Shown here: piece after piece, positions 10,745 through 19,384 of the stretch
Numbering within the stretch: the first letter of the stretch is position 1
How the letters are laid out: each line of letters begins with the position of its first letter
Assembly (NCBI RefSeq): GCF_001642575.1
Contig: NZ_LXNG01000012.1
Span: 124,001-188,000, forward strand
Direction of reading: 5' to 3'
Source of the DNA: Xanthomonas floridensis
GTDB taxonomy: Bacteria; Pseudomonadota; Gammaproteobacteria; Xanthomonadales; Xanthomonadaceae
Length of the DNA stretch: 64,000 nucleotides
The notes under the pieces: generated by a model
Databases searched by the model: none
Told to the model about the DNA's origin: nothing
Seen by the model: the letters and a program-made list of their open reading frames with translations, nothing else
Program-made: the position numbers and the translations under genes

Positions 10745-11448
10745 AGCGCGAGTCCGGCTTGCACCGCGTACACCGCGGCCTGGGTGCGATCTTTTACCTC
10801 AAGTTTCTGCAGGATGCGCTCCACATGCACTTTCACCGTGCCGGGAGAAATCCCCAGTTCAGCTGCGAGGCCGGCATTGGTGAGCCCGCGCGGAAGCAGT
10901 GACAGCACCTGTTTTTCGCGCTTGCTCAGCGCGTTGAGGCGGTCGTCCTGCAGCACTTTGCGTCGGCGCGTGGCGACCGGTCTGGCCGGCTCGGCCACCA
11001 TCACCGGCAGCAGCAACGCGAAGGCCTGCAGTGCCTGCACATCATCATTGCCAGGGGCGGGGCGGCCATCGTTCCAGGCCACGCAGACCATGCCCAGGGT
11101 GCTGCCGAGCGCGTGGATCGGCACCTTGGCTTCGCGGATGTCGGCCGGGCGCGGCGGCATCAGCCAGCTGGCTTCGTGACTGTCGCCGGCGGCGCTGGCG
11201 CCGGGTGGCAGGGCAAGCCCGCGGCTGGCGATCACCTGCGTGCGCGGCCCGCGCTGCGCCAGCACCGCGCCATGCTCCAGGCCCAGCAACAGCAGCACGC
11301 GACCGAGCACCGCATCGCAGGCCTGTTCGGGTGTGTGCGCCTGGCGCAGCGCCACTGTGGCCTCCCAGAGCGCCTGCCAGCGGGCGCTATCAGAGGCATC
11401 GCGTCGAAGCGCCTGGCGCCAATCGCCAGCATTGATGGGGCTTTCCAT
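10741..11448 (-). CDS. GAF-LuxR family transcriptional regulator
   Basis: A 235-residue protein: an N-terminal GAF-like sensor region (about residues 20-145) and a C-terminal LuxR/FixJ-type helix-turn-helix (about 165-230) with LSKREKQVLSLLPRGLTN and the recognition region GISPGTVKVHVERILQKL. There is no receiver domain, so it is not phosphorylated in the standard way; it probably responds to a small ligand or partner. It is the first gene of the operon with the CHASE3 hybrid kinase (4-bp overlap), and a palindrome at 11470-11487 lies just upstream of its start. Confidence 0.88.
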   Translation of the reverse strand: MESPINAGDWRQALRRDASDSARWQALWEATVALRQAHTPEQACDAVLGRVLLLLGLEHGAVLAQRGPRTQVIASRGLALPPGASAAGDSHEASWLMPPRPADIREAKVPIHALGSTLGMVCVAWNDGRPAPGNDDVQALQAFALLLPVMVAEPARPVATRRRKVLQDDRLNALSKREKQVLSLLPRGLTNAGLAAELGISPGTVKVHVERILQKLEVKDRTQAAVYAVQAGLAL

Positions 11449-11469
11449 AGGGTCGCTCTAGGCCGATCA

Positions 11470-11487
11470 GCATATTTGAGTATATGC
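11470..11487. promoter_or_regulatory. Palindrome in the divergent promoter of the GAF-LuxR operon
   Basis: GCATAT and ATATGC flank six bases (TTGAGT). This AT-rich 18-bp palindrome sits 22 bp upstream of the regulator's start codon and about 85 bp upstream of the divergent NTF2-like gene. It stands out in a GC-rich context and is a candidate binding site for the regulator itself (autoregulation). This is inference only. Confidence 0.35.
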
Positions 11488-11572
11488 CAGACGGCAGAAT
11501 TGTTGGGGTCGCTTGGTTTCGATACTGGGCTCGCCCTCTGAGGCACCCCAACAACCCATACGGAGATTCCAC

Positions 11573-12088
11573 ATGCGTCGCACACTGTCTTCCCTGGTTC
11601 TGGCTCTGGCTGCCACCCCGGCCCTGGCGGGCGGCGTGATGCACTACACCGACAAGGCCAAGTTGCCGGCTGGCGGCGAAGAGCGCGAGGTCGCTGCGCT
11701 GTTCGATACCTGGAATGCGGCACTGGCGTCAGGCAATCCGCACAAGGTGGCCGACCTGTACGCGCCCGATGGCGTGCTGCTGCCGACGGTCTCCAACGAG
11801 GTGCGCGCCTCGCGCGAGCAGATCGAAAAGTATTTCGAGATGTTTTTGAGCAAGAAGCCACAGGGCGTGGTCAATTACCGCACCGTGCGCGTGCTCGATG
11901 ACGACAGCGCGGTGGATGCGGGCGTTTACACCTTCACCCTGACCGACAAGGACGGCAAGAAGAGCAATGTGCAGGCGCGCTACACCTTCGTGTACGAAAA
12001 GCGCGACGGCAAGTGGCTGATCATCAATCACCACAGCTCGGCGATGCCGGAAGTGGATACGCGCGCGGCGGTCGCCAAGACCAAGTAA
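11573..12088 (+). CDS. Exported SgcJ/EcaC-like NTF2-fold protein
   Basis: A 171-residue protein with a Sec signal peptide (MRRTLSSLVLALAATPALAG, cleavage after about residue 19). The mature part matches the SgcJ/EcaC (DUF4440-related) NTF2-like family: a helix with VAALFDTWNAALASGNPHKVADLYAPD, then beta strands ending in KRDGKWLIINHHSS. Family members bind small molecules in a cone-shaped pocket; the role here is unknown. The ATG at 11573 follows a GGAG Shine-Dalgarno and directly starts the signal peptide. A 12-bp hairpin follows its stop. Confidence 0.85.
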   Translation: MRRTLSSLVLALAATPALAGGVMHYTDKAKLPAGGEEREVAALFDTWNAALASGNPHKVADLYAPDGVLLPTVSNEVRASREQIEKYFEMFLSKKPQGVVNYRTVRVLDDDSAVDAGVYTFTLTDKDGKKSNVQARYTFVYEKRDGKWLIINHHSSAMPEVDTRAAVAKTK

Positions 12089-12106
12089 GTACCGTGCCGG
12101 TGCCAA

Positions 12107-12146
12107 GCGCCGGCCGGACAGGCTTGAAAGCCGCTCCGGCCGGCGC
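12107..12146 (+). terminator. 12-bp perfect hairpin after the NTF2-like gene
   Basis: GCGCCGGCCGGA (12107-12118) pairs perfectly with TCCGGCCGGCGC (12135-12146) around a 16-base loop, starting 19 bp after the stop codon. There is no T-tract, so it may act as an mRNA end-protecting structure or as an attenuator ahead of msrA rather than a strict intrinsic terminator. Confidence 0.55.
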
Positions 12147-12184
12147 CATCCAGCAGGCAATCCTCACGATTGCGGAGTTGCACC

Positions 12185-12835
12185 ATGCTGGGAATCGGCG
12201 CCTTCAAACAACGCATGCCACGTCCGGGTGAAGCACTGCCTGGACGCGAGCAAGCGCTACCGCTGCACAACACGCACCTGATCCATGGGCGTCCGTTGCG
12301 CGGTGACTTCACTGGCCTGGCCCAGGTGCAGTTCGGGCTGGGTTGCTTCTGGGGCGCAGAACGCAAGTTCTGGAGCGTGCCCGGGGTGTACACCACGGCA
12401 GTGGGTTATGCCGGGGGCGAGACGCCCAATGCCACCTATGGCGAAGTGTGTTCCGGGCAGACCGGGCATACCGAAGCGGTGCTGGTGGTGTACGACGAAG
12501 CGTCGGTGCCGTTTGCGCAGTTGCTGCGCACGTTCTGGGAAAGCCACGACCCCACCCAGGGCATGCAGCAGGGTAACGACGTCGGCACGCAATACCGCTC
12601 GGCCATCTACTGCACCACGCAGGAGCAATACGACGCGGCACTTGCCAGCCGCGATGCCTACCAGCAGCAGCTGACTGCGGCGGGATATGGCGCCATCACC
12701 ACGGAGATTCGTTTCCCGGCACCTACGTTCTATTACGCCGAAGACGATCACCAGCAATACCTCGCCAAGCATCCCAATGGTTATTGCGGGCTTGGCGGAA
12801 CGGGAGTGAGCTGCCCGATCGGGCTGGATGCCTGA
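12185..12835 (+). CDS. msrA: Peptide methionine sulfoxide reductase A
   Basis: Reduces methionine-S-sulfoxide in proteins, repairing oxidative damage. The catalytic motif GCFWGAE has the nucleophilic Cys at residue 54; the C-terminal [13 protein letters not shown] supplies the two recycling cysteines (201 and 210). Length 216 agrees with the E. coli type, including the N-terminal extension. The ATG at 12185 follows a GGAG Shine-Dalgarno. It sits alone on the plus strand, within 10 kb of the OxyR/Ahp locus. Confidence 0.96.
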   Translation: MLGIGAFKQRMPRPGEALPGREQALPLHNTHLIHGRPLRGDFTGLAQVQFGLGCFWGAERKFWSVPGVYTTAVGYAGGETPNATYGEVCSGQTGHTEAVLVVYDEASVPFAQLLRTFWESHDPTQGMQQGNDVGTQYRSAIYCTTQEQYDAALASRDAYQQQLTAAGYGAITTEIRFPAPTFYYAEDDHQQYLAKHPNGYCGLGGTGVSCPIGLDA

Positions 12836-12858
12836 CGGAAAGGCGGGCCGGATTGAAA

Positions 12859-12886
12859 CGCTGCCAACCACGTGATCGTGGCAGCG
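12859..12886 (+). terminator. Hairpin shortly after msrA
   Basis: CGCTGCCA and TGGCAGCG (8 bp, perfect) flank a 12-base loop, 24 bp after the msrA stop. No T-tract follows, so it is a weak terminator candidate or the 5' stem of a longer 3' UTR transcript that ends at the terminator at 12961. Confidence 0.4.
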
Positions 12887-12960
12887 CGCCGATGGCCAAT
12901 AGTGACCGGCAGCGTTATCACGATCAGGCAGCGCATGGGAGTGCATGCCAGGCAACTTGA

Positions 12961-12995
12961 ATGGCTACGTCGGAGACGACGTGGCCATCTTTTTT
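12961..12995 (+). terminator. Strong intrinsic terminator downstream of msrA
   Basis: A 12-bp stem (12961-12972 with 12977-12988, one G-T wobble) closed by a GAGA tetraloop is followed by CTTTTTT. It is directional on the plus strand only. It lies 126 bp after the msrA stop with no gene in between, so it ends either a long msrA 3' UTR or a small RNA. Confidence 0.85.
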
Positions 12996-13082
12996 GCATG
13001 AATGTCATGTGGCGTGGCCGGGACAAGCTGGCTTGGCCTGGCTGCTCCGCTGCGCCGAGCGCGGCCGATTACATCGGCTGCA

Positions 13083-13652
13083 TCAGACGAATTCGCCCGC
13101 AAACATGCCACGCAACTGTGCAAGCGTATCGGTGCGTTCGGGGTGCAGCAGACGCATGCAGGCAAGGGCAAACCCCACCGGGCTGGTGCCGGGTGCGGTG
13201 ATCACGCTGTCGGCGGTCACGACCTTTTCGTGCCGGAACTGGTGGGCGCCTGCGTAGGGCACCACGTTTTCCTGCAGAAAAGCCAGCGAGTTGCTGGTGT
13301 GGGCGCGTTCGTCGAGCAGCCCGGCGTAGGCCAGTGCGATGGTGGCGCCGCAGATCGCCGCGACCGGGCGCTGCTGCTGTATGCGTTCAACCAGCAATCC
13401 GCTCAGGCCCGGGATTTCGCCGGCCTGCCAACGCTCGCTGCCGGGCAGGATCCACAGGTCCGCTTCCAGCGGCGCAAGATCCGAGAGTGCGAATTCCGGC
13501 GTGATACGCAGGCCGCCGATGGACTGCACCGGCTGCCCGTCGATGCTGGCAATGGCCACCTGGTCGCCGAACCACTCGCGCGCTGCCGGCAACACCACGC
13601 CGATTTCCCAGTCGGCCACGCCATCGACCATCACCACTGCAATGTTTGCCAT
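13083..13652 (-). CDS. DJ-1/PfpI family protein
   Basis: A 189-residue class I glutamine amidotransferase-like protein of the DJ-1/PfpI family. The nucleophile elbow PVAAICGATIALA carries the conserved Cys (about residue 100), and N-terminal VMVDGVADWEI supplies the conserved acidic residue of the active site. Members act as glyoxalases, chaperones or proteases; the exact activity is not readable. It starts at an ATG at 13652 and is transcribed alone. Confidence 0.85.
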   Translation of the reverse strand: MANIAVVMVDGVADWEIGVVLPAAREWFGDQVAIASIDGQPVQSIGGLRITPEFALSDLAPLEADLWILPGSERWQAGEIPGLSGLLVERIQQQRPVAAICGATIALAYAGLLDERAHTSNSLAFLQENVVPYAGAHQFRHEKVVTADSVITAPGTSPVGFALACMRLLHPERTDTLAQLRGMFAGEFV

Positions 13653-14001
13653 TGTCCGCTACGCCAGTTGAGGTATCCGGATTCTAGGCACTGCGCGCGT
13701 GGCGATTGTAAGCAAGGTGTGGAGACTGGCGGGTGGAGCCGCGGTCATTGCGGCCTGGTCCTCGGCTGCTCGAACGCAGGAGAGCAGCCGAGAGACGCTG
13801 GGAGTAGCGGATGGCAGCGAGGTGCGAGGCACAGTATCGATCAGCCCGGTCGCATTAGCTGCTTTCCCTCAAGCGACGGCAAAGGGGAGCGCTGGACACG
13901 GGCGTGACGCAGCGGCAGCGACGTGGGGCGTTGCACTGGATGCGCAGGCCGCCGTGTCCGGCCAGCTCGAACACCGCAGTGCGATCTCCGCGGCATCTCC
14001 G
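13653..14001. other. Intergenic stretch without a recognised gene
   Basis: About 350 bases between the PfpI-like start and the tal terminator. No coding frame with a recognisable product is seen; it must hold the promoter for the PfpI-like gene. Confidence 0.55.
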
Positions 14002-14037
14002 AAAACGACAACGCCCGCAGTATCGGCTGCGGGCGTT
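14002..14037 (-). terminator. Intrinsic terminator of tal
   Basis: On the minus strand, an 11-bp perfect stem (14027-14037 with 14010-14020, 6-base loop) is followed by GTCGTTTTC. It lies 28 bp past the tal stop codon. Confidence 0.8.
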
Positions 14038-14064
14038 GATGGTTGCACCTGTTCGCTGAGGCGA

Positions 14065-15033
14065 TTAGCCGGCGAGCTTGTCGGCGATGGTCTTGCGCAG
14101 GGCCTGCAGGTCCTTGGCGAAGGTCTCGATGCCGCCGGCCAGCTTTTCGGTGGCCATCGGGTCGGCGGCCAGGTCGGTGGCGAAGCTGTCGGCGTTGATC
14201 GGGGTGATCTGCGCGTTGTCGGCCTTGGCCGGCGAGAGCTTGCGCGGCAACTCGCCGTGTTCGGCGTCGAGCTTTTCCAGCAGGTCCGGCGAGATGGTCA
14301 GGCGGTCGCAGCCGGCCAACGCTTCGATCTGCGCGGTGGAGCGGAACGAGGCCCCCATCACCACGGTGGACGACCCGCGGCGTTTGAATGCGTCGTACAC
14401 GGTGCGCACGAACACCACGCCCGGGTCTTCGTCGATGCTGGCCGGGGTCTGACCCTGAGAGACGTAGTAATCTAGGATGCGGCCCACGAACGGGGAGATC
14501 AGGAACACGCCCGCCTCGGCACAGGCCAGCGCCTGCGAGTGATTGAAGATCAGCGTCAGGTTGCAATCGATGCCCTCACGCTGCAGCTGGCGCGCGGCTT
14601 CAATGCCTTCCCAGGTGGCGGCGATCTTGATCAGGATCTTGTCCTTGGGCACGCCCCGCTCGGCGTACATCGCGATGAACTTGCGCGCCTTGGCGATGGT
14701 GGCCTGGGTGTCGTGCGCCAGGTCGGCGTCGACCTCGGTGGACACGCGCCCCGGCACCAGTTCAGCCAGCTTGACGCCTACGCCGATGGTCAGGCGGTCG
14801 GCAACCTCGTGGATGGTGGCGGTGCGATCGTCGCCGCCATGCTCGCGGCCCCAGGCCAGCTCGCGCTCGATCAGGTCGGCATAGACCGGCAGGTCCAGCG
14901 CCTTTTTGACCAGGGTGGGATTGGTGGTGCAGTCGACCGGCTTCAGGCGCTTGATGGCGTCGTAATCGCCGGTATCGGCGACGACCACGGACAGGTCGCG
15001 CAGTTGGGCAAGCTTGGAGGGGGATGCAGTCAT
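14065..15033 (-). CDS. tal: Transaldolase
   Basis: Transfers dihydroxyacetone units in the non-oxidative pentose phosphate pathway. The 322-residue length and motifs fit class I transaldolase: [13 protein letters not shown] near residue 33 (conserved Asp) and the Schiff-base Lys in [12 protein letters not shown] (about 135), with [18 protein letters not shown] and SPFVGRI following. An ATG at 15033 is preceded by a GAGAG Shine-Dalgarno. A clear terminator follows; rnk lies 51 bp upstream on the same strand. Confidence 0.96.
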   Translation of the reverse strand: MTASPSKLAQLRDLSVVVADTGDYDAIKRLKPVDCTTNPTLVKKALDLPVYADLIERELAWGREHGGDDRTATIHEVADRLTIGVGVKLAELVPGRVSTEVDADLAHDTQATIAKARKFIAMYAERGVPKDKILIKIAATWEGIEAARQLQREGIDCNLTLIFNHSQALACAEAGVFLISPFVGRILDYYVSQGQTPASIDEDPGVVFVRTVYDAFKRRGSSTVVMGASFRSTAQIEALAGCDRLTISPDLLEKLDAEHGELPRKLSPAKADNAQITPINADSFATDLAADPMATEKLAGGIETFAKDLQALRKTIADKLAG

Positions 15034-15084
15034 GCGGGTTCTCTCGAATCGTGGAACGGGTCGGGGATGGCGCAGCGCGCTACG

Positions 15085-15525
15085 TTAGCGCGCCGCGCGC
15101 TGGAAGTCGCCCGCGGCAGCGGGTTGATCGTGCACGGCCTGCACGCGCAGGCGCAGGTTGCGCCCGTCCGGCGTGCGCCAGTCGATGCTCTGGCCGACCG
15201 ACAGGCCAAGCAGCGCGCTGCCGACCGGCGCCAGCACCGAGATGCGGCCCTGCTGGACATCAGCCTCCTGCGGGTACACAAGGGTGAGCGTATGCCGTTC
15301 GCCGTGCAGCTCGTCTTCGCAATCGATGCGCGAGTGCATGGTGACGACATCGCCGGGAATCTGGTCGGGCGGCAGCACGCGTGCGCGGCCCAGTTCGTCG
15401 CTCAGCGCAGTGGCGGCGGGATGCTTGTTGAACGCGGGGGAATCGAGCAATGCCTCAAGCCGGGCGAGGTCGTGGCTGGAGACGAGGATGGATGGCGGCA
15501 AGCCGCTGTGATGTTGCGAAGTCAT
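15085..15525 (-). CDS. rnk: Regulator of nucleoside diphosphate kinase (Rnk/GreA family)
   Basis: A 146-residue Rnk-like protein: a short N-terminal coiled-coil region (LARLEALLDSPAFNKHP) and a C-terminal FKBP-like domain of the GreA/GreB type (HTLTLVYPQEADVQQGRISVL, then GSALLGLSVGQSIDW). Rnk binds RNA polymerase in the secondary channel but has a shorter coiled coil than GreA. The ATG at 15525 is chosen because it follows AGGAG at ideal distance; an upstream in-frame start adds 26 residues without support. Confidence 0.88.
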   Translation of the reverse strand: MTSQHHSGLPPSILVSSHDLARLEALLDSPAFNKHPAATALSDELGRARVLPPDQIPGDVVTMHSRIDCEDELHGERHTLTLVYPQEADVQQGRISVLAPVGSALLGLSVGQSIDWRTPDGRNLRLRVQAVHDQPAAAGDFQRAAR

Positions 15526-15894
15526 GGCACTCTCCTGACGAAGACGGCTCGCCAACACGGCAAGCGGCATCGACAAGATGAGGGCGCCGTCGGCCGATCC
15601 CAATACATGCCGCCCGGCTCTGCGGTGCGACTGATTTGCGAAGGTCGCTGCGACTTGTCAGAGCCCCGGGATTGGCGCGTCGATCAAGCGAGCGCTGCGA
15701 CAGAGGCTGAGGGCGCAGATGGCAGGATCAAACGCCTGCGCATGCAAGCCACCCTATGGAAGCGGCTGCACGGATGAATCTGCAGCGGTGGAAAAACAGC
15801 AGCGGAAGAAAAACAAAAGGCGCCGCCTCCGCGCCGCCGTTGTTTGTCGCCTACAAATGTCGCCAAAAGCGACCACAGCCATGAAACGCTTTTG
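15526..15894. other. Intergenic stretch between rnk and oxyR
   Basis: About 370 bases holding the rnk promoter and the 3' flank of oxyR. A 60-codon minus-strand frame (15684-15866) has no recognised domain. In X. campestris a small orfX was described after oxyR; nothing here convinces me as its equivalent. Confidence 0.45.
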
Positions 15895-15929
15895 CGATTC
15901 CCGATTCCCGATTCCCGATTCCCGATTCC
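15895..15929. repeat. Five tandem copies of a 7-mer (CGATTCC) abutting the oxyR stop
   Basis: Five perfect 7-bp units run to the base before the oxyR stop codon (15930). Related 7-mers occur at 1192-1205 (next to the rlmM stop) and in the inverted repeat at 63727-63787 (next to the pth stop). The heptamer period breaks any reading frame and is a known type of simple intergenic repeat in Xanthomonas genomes. Confidence 0.9.
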
Positions 15930-16871
15930 CTAAGCTGCCACCGCCTTCGGTCCGGTCGCGGGCTGTTCCAACGCAAATAGGTCCGCCGGCAATTCCTTGA
16001 ACAACTGCGAGAGCTGCTCCAGGAACGCGGTCATGGCCGAGCTGCGACGCCAGGCCATGGCAATGCGGCGGCTGGGTTGCTTGTCTTCGCGGAAGCGGAT
16101 CAGGCGGATGTTTTCCGAGCGGGCCACCGGCGGCTTGACTGCCAGTAGCGGCAGCAGGGTCACGCCGACATTGGCAGCCACCATCTGGCGCAGGGTTTCC
16201 AGGCTGGTGGCCTGAAATTCGGATTTCTCCAATGCGCCAGCCAGATGGCAGACATCCAGCGCCTGTTCGCGCAGGCAGTGGCCGTCTTCCAGCAACAACA
16301 GCCGCTGTTCGGACAGATCGTCCAGCGTCATGCTGTCGTGGCGCGCCAGCGGATGGCCTTCCGGGACCGCCAATACGAAGGGTTCTTCGAACAGGAACTC
16401 GGCATGCAGCTGATCGTCCTGCAGCGGCAGCGCCAGCAGTGCCGCATCCAGACGGCCTTCGCGCAACTGGTGCATCAGCTGGTCGCTCTTTTCTTCGATC
16501 AGCAACAGCTCCAGGCGCGGAAACCGCTCGCGGATGCGCGGCACCACATGCGGCAACAGGTACGGTGCCAGGGTGGGGAAAATGCCCAGCCGCACGGTAC
16601 CCGCTTCCGGGTCCTGGCTGCGGCGTGCCGCTTCCTTCATCTGTTCCACCTCGGCCACGATGCCGCGCGCGCGCATTGCCGCCTCGCGGCCGGCCGGGGT
16701 CAGCATCACCTTGCGCGGTGCGCGCTCCACCAGCGGCACACCCAGTTCGTCTTCGAGCTTCTTGATCTGGGTGGACAGCGTGGGCTGGCTGACAAAACAC
16801 GCCGTCGCGGCGCGGCCGAAATGCTTGTGGTCAGCCAGGGCTACCAGATACTTCAGGTCACGCAGATTCAT
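15930..16871 (-). CDS. oxyR: Hydrogen peroxide-sensing LysR-type regulator OxyR
   Basis: A 313-residue LysR-family activator. The N-terminal winged helix-turn-helix (LKYLVALADHKHFGRAATAC) is followed by the regulatory domain in which the redox pair is visible: Cys199 and Cys208 in DGHCLREQALDVCHL, matching the E. coli disulphide switch numbering exactly. Oxidation by H2O2 forms the disulphide and activates peroxide-defence genes. It lies 90 bp downstream of ahpF on the same strand, the arrangement known for Xanthomonas (ahpF-oxyR). The C-terminal tail is slightly longer than in E. coli. Confidence 0.96.
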   Translation of the reverse strand: MNLRDLKYLVALADHKHFGRAATACFVSQPTLSTQIKKLEDELGVPLVERAPRKVMLTPAGREAAMRARGIVAEVEQMKEAARRSQDPEAGTVRLGIFPTLAPYLLPHVVPRIRERFPRLELLLIEEKSDQLMHQLREGRLDAALLALPLQDDQLHAEFLFEEPFVLAVPEGHPLARHDSMTLDDLSEQRLLLLEDGHCLREQALDVCHLAGALEKSEFQATSLETLRQMVAANVGVTLLPLLAVKPPVARSENIRLIRFREDKQPSRRIAMAWRRSSAMTAFLEQLSQLFKELPADLFALEQPATGPKAVAA

Positions 16872-16961
16872 GTGCAGCAGCCCTCGAGGCGGTGACGGGT
16901 AACGACTGACGCGTGATGCAGCTTAGCGCCCGGCATGGCCGGGCGATGGCTGTCGTTGCGC

Positions 16962-18554
16962 TTATGCGGCTTGCGCAACGTTTTCGGTGCTGACCGGTGC
17001 ACTGGAGCGGATCAGGTGATCGAAGGCGCTCAGGGCGGCCTTGGAGCCTTCGCCCATCGCGATCACGATCTGCTTGTACGGCACCGTGGTGGCATCGCCG
17101 GCGGCGAACACGCCCGGCACATTGGTCTGGCCACGGTCGTCGACGATGATCTCGCCACGCGGCGACAACTCCACCGTCCCGCGCAGGAACTCGGTGTTGG
17201 GCAACAGGCCGATCTGCACGAACACGCCTTCCAGATCGATGTGCTGAATATCGCCGCCGGTACGGTCCTTGTAGACCAGACCGGTGACTTTTTGCCCGTC
17301 GCCGAGCACTTCGGTGGTCTGCGCGCTGGTGATGATGCGCACGTTGTGCAGGCTGCGCAGCTTGCGTTGCAGCACTTCATCGGCGCGCAGCTTGTCGTCG
17401 AATTCCACCAGCGTCACATGCGCCACGATGCCGGCCAGGTCGATCGCCGCTTCCACGCCCGAATTGCCGCCGCCGATCACCGCCACGCGCTTGCCCTTGA
17501 ACAGCGGGCCATCACAGTGCGGGCAATAAGCCACGCCCTTGTTCTTGTACTGGTCTTCGCCGGGCACGTTCATCTGCCTCCAGCGCGCGCCGGTGGACAG
17601 GATCACGGTCTTGCTCTTGAGCGAGGCACCATTGGCGAGCTTGATCTCGATCAGGCCATCGGCACCGGCCGGGATCAGCTGTTCGGCGCGCTGCAGGTTC
17701 ATGATGTCCACCTCGTACTGACGCACGTGCTGTTCGAGCGCAGCGGCCATCTTCGGGCCTTCGGTTTCCGGCACCGAGATGAAGTTTTCGATCGACATGG
17801 TGTCCAGCACCTGGCCACCGAAACGCTCGGCAGCCACGCCGGTGCGGATGCCCTTGCGCGCGGCATACACCGCTGCTGCCGAACCGGCCGGGCCACCGCC
17901 GACCACCAGCACGTCGAAGGCGTCCTTGGCGGCGATCCTGGCGGCGTCGCGCTTGGCGGCATTGGTGTCCAGCTTGGCGACGATCTGCTCCAGCGTCATG
18001 CGGCCCTGGTCGAACAGCTCACCGTTCAAGTACACGGTGGGCACCGACATGATCTGGCGGGTTTCGACCTCGTCCTGGAACCAGGCGCCGTCGATGGCGA
18101 CATGCTTGATGCGCGGGTTGAGCACGGCGGCAAGATTCAGCGCCTGCACCACGTCCGGGCAGTTCTGGCAAGACAGCGAGAAATAGGTTTCGAACTGGTA
18201 GTCGCCATCCAGGTGCTGCACCTGCTCGATCAACTCGGCGGTGGCCTTGGACGGGTGGCCGCCCACCTGCAGCAGCGCCAGCACCAGCGAGGTGAACTCG
18301 TGGCCCATCGGCAAGCCGGCAAAGCGCAGCGAAATGTCCTGGCCCGGGGTGGTCAGCGCGAACGACGGCTTGCGCTGGTTATCGTCGCGATGCGCATCCA
18401 GGCTGATCTTGTCCGAGAGCACCACCAGGTCCTCGAGCAGGTCGAGCATTTCGCGCGAGCCGGGGCTGTCGTCGATCGAGGCGTGGATCTGAATCGGGCG
18501 CGTCACCCGTTCCAGGTAGGCGGTCAGCTGGGTCTTGAGATTGGCATCCAACAT
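16962..18554 (-). CDS. ahpF: Alkyl hydroperoxide reductase subunit F
   Basis: NADH-dependent flavoprotein that reduces AhpC. At 530 residues it has the usual layout: an N-terminal tandem thioredoxin-fold domain with the CQNC redox pair (about residue 125, [11 protein letters not shown]), then a thioredoxin-reductase-like module with FAD motif [13 protein letters not shown] (about 215), second CPHC redox pair ([12 protein letters not shown], about 342) and NADH motif [16 protein letters not shown] precedes the ATG at 18554. A 190-bp gap with a hairpin separates it from ahpC. Confidence 0.97.
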   Translation of the reverse strand: MLDANLKTQLTAYLERVTRPIQIHASIDDSPGSREMLDLLEDLVVLSDKISLDAHRDDNQRKPSFALTTPGQDISLRFAGLPMGHEFTSLVLALLQVGGHPSKATAELIEQVQHLDGDYQFETYFSLSCQNCPDVVQALNLAAVLNPRIKHVAIDGAWFQDEVETRQIMSVPTVYLNGELFDQGRMTLEQIVAKLDTNAAKRDAARIAAKDAFDVLVVGGGPAGSAAAVYAARKGIRTGVAAERFGGQVLDTMSIENFISVPETEGPKMAAALEQHVRQYEVDIMNLQRAEQLIPAGADGLIEIKLANGASLKSKTVILSTGARWRQMNVPGEDQYKNKGVAYCPHCDGPLFKGKRVAVIGGGNSGVEAAIDLAGIVAHVTLVEFDDKLRADEVLQRKLRSLHNVRIITSAQTTEVLGDGQKVTGLVYKDRTGGDIQHIDLEGVFVQIGLLPNTEFLRGTVELSPRGEIIVDDRGQTNVPGVFAAGDATTVPYKQIVIAMGEGSKAALSAFDHLIRSSAPVSTENVAQAA

Positions 18555-18709
18555 GGAAAACTCCTGGGAATGGGCAAGGGGAGGGCGTGACGCCGCTGCG
18601 CATGCGCAGGTCGCCTGGGGAGGAAGGGATGAACCGCAGCCGGCGCGGGGTCGGCATGCGTGCTGGCGATGGCGGGCGGGCAGCCCGGCACCGGCTCCGG
18701 TTCACCCCC

Positions 18710-18727
18710 GGCCCGGAATGCCGGGCC
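18710..18727 (-). terminator. Hairpin between ahpC and ahpF
   Basis: A 7-bp perfect GC stem (GGCCCGG/CCGGGCC) with a 4-base loop lies 17 bp past the ahpC stop. No T-tract follows, so it may attenuate rather than end transcription, in keeping with the separate ahpC and ahpF-oxyR transcripts known in Xanthomonas. Confidence 0.5.
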
Positions 18728-18743
18728 AGGGATGCGCGGCGAC

Positions 18744-19307
18744 TTAGATCTTGCCGACCAGGTCCAGCGACGGAGCCAGGGTCTTGGCGCCTTCCTTCCA
18801 CTTGGCCGGGCAGACCTGGCCAGGATTGTTGGCCACGAACTGCGCTGCAGTCAGCTTGCGCAGCGTCTCGGTGACGTCGCGGGCGATGGAGTTGTCGTGG
18901 ATTTCCAGGGTCTTGATCACGCCTTCCGGATTGATGATGAAGGTGCCGCGCAGGGCCAGGCCTTCTTCTTCAATATGCACGCCGAACGCGCGGGTCAGCT
19001 TGTGGGTCGGGTCGCCGATCAGCGGGAACTGCGCCTTGCCCACGGCCGGCGAGGTTTCGTGCCACACCTTGTGCGAGAAATGCGTGTCGGTGGTGACGAT
19101 GTAGACCTCGGCGCCTGCCTTCTGGAACGCGGCATAGTTGTCGGCGGCGTCTTCCACTTCGGTCGGGCAGTTGAAGGTGAATGCGGCCGGCATGAAGATC
19201 AGCACCGACCACTTGCCCTTCAGGCTGGCCTCGGTGACTTCGATGAAGTTGCCATTGTGAAACGCATTCGCCTTGAACGGCTGGACCTGGGTGTTGATGA
19301 GAGACAT
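18744..19307 (-). CDS. ahpC: Alkyl hydroperoxide reductase subunit C (typical 2-Cys peroxiredoxin)
   Basis: Reduces H2O2 and organic hydroperoxides. The peroxidatic Cys47 lies in FTFNCPTE and the resolving Cys166 in NPGQVCPAKW; length 187 is that of the E. coli/Salmonella enzyme. It works with AhpF encoded downstream. A GAGGA Shine-Dalgarno precedes the ATG at 19307. A candidate OxyR binding site lies 78-114 bp upstream of the start codon, so peroxide induction through OxyR is likely. Confidence 0.97.
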   Translation of the reverse strand: MSLINTQVQPFKANAFHNGNFIEVTEASLKGKWSVLIFMPAAFTFNCPTEVEDAADNYAAFQKAGAEVYIVTTDTHFSHKVWHETSPAVGKAQFPLIGDPTHKLTRAFGVHIEEEGLALRGTFIINPEGVIKTLEIHDNSIARDVTETLRKLTAAQFVANNPGQVCPAKWKEGAKTLAPSLDLVGKI

Positions 19308-19384
19308 TGAGTTTCCTCGTGCGATGAAAGGGGGGCGGGGGATGGAACAGGCGCCATGGTAGGCAGAATCGATAGATTCCTCAA

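Noticed and set aside
15684..15866. Equivalent of orfX downstream of oxyR
   Set aside because: The 60-codon frame has no recognisable features and I cannot compare it with the known orfX.
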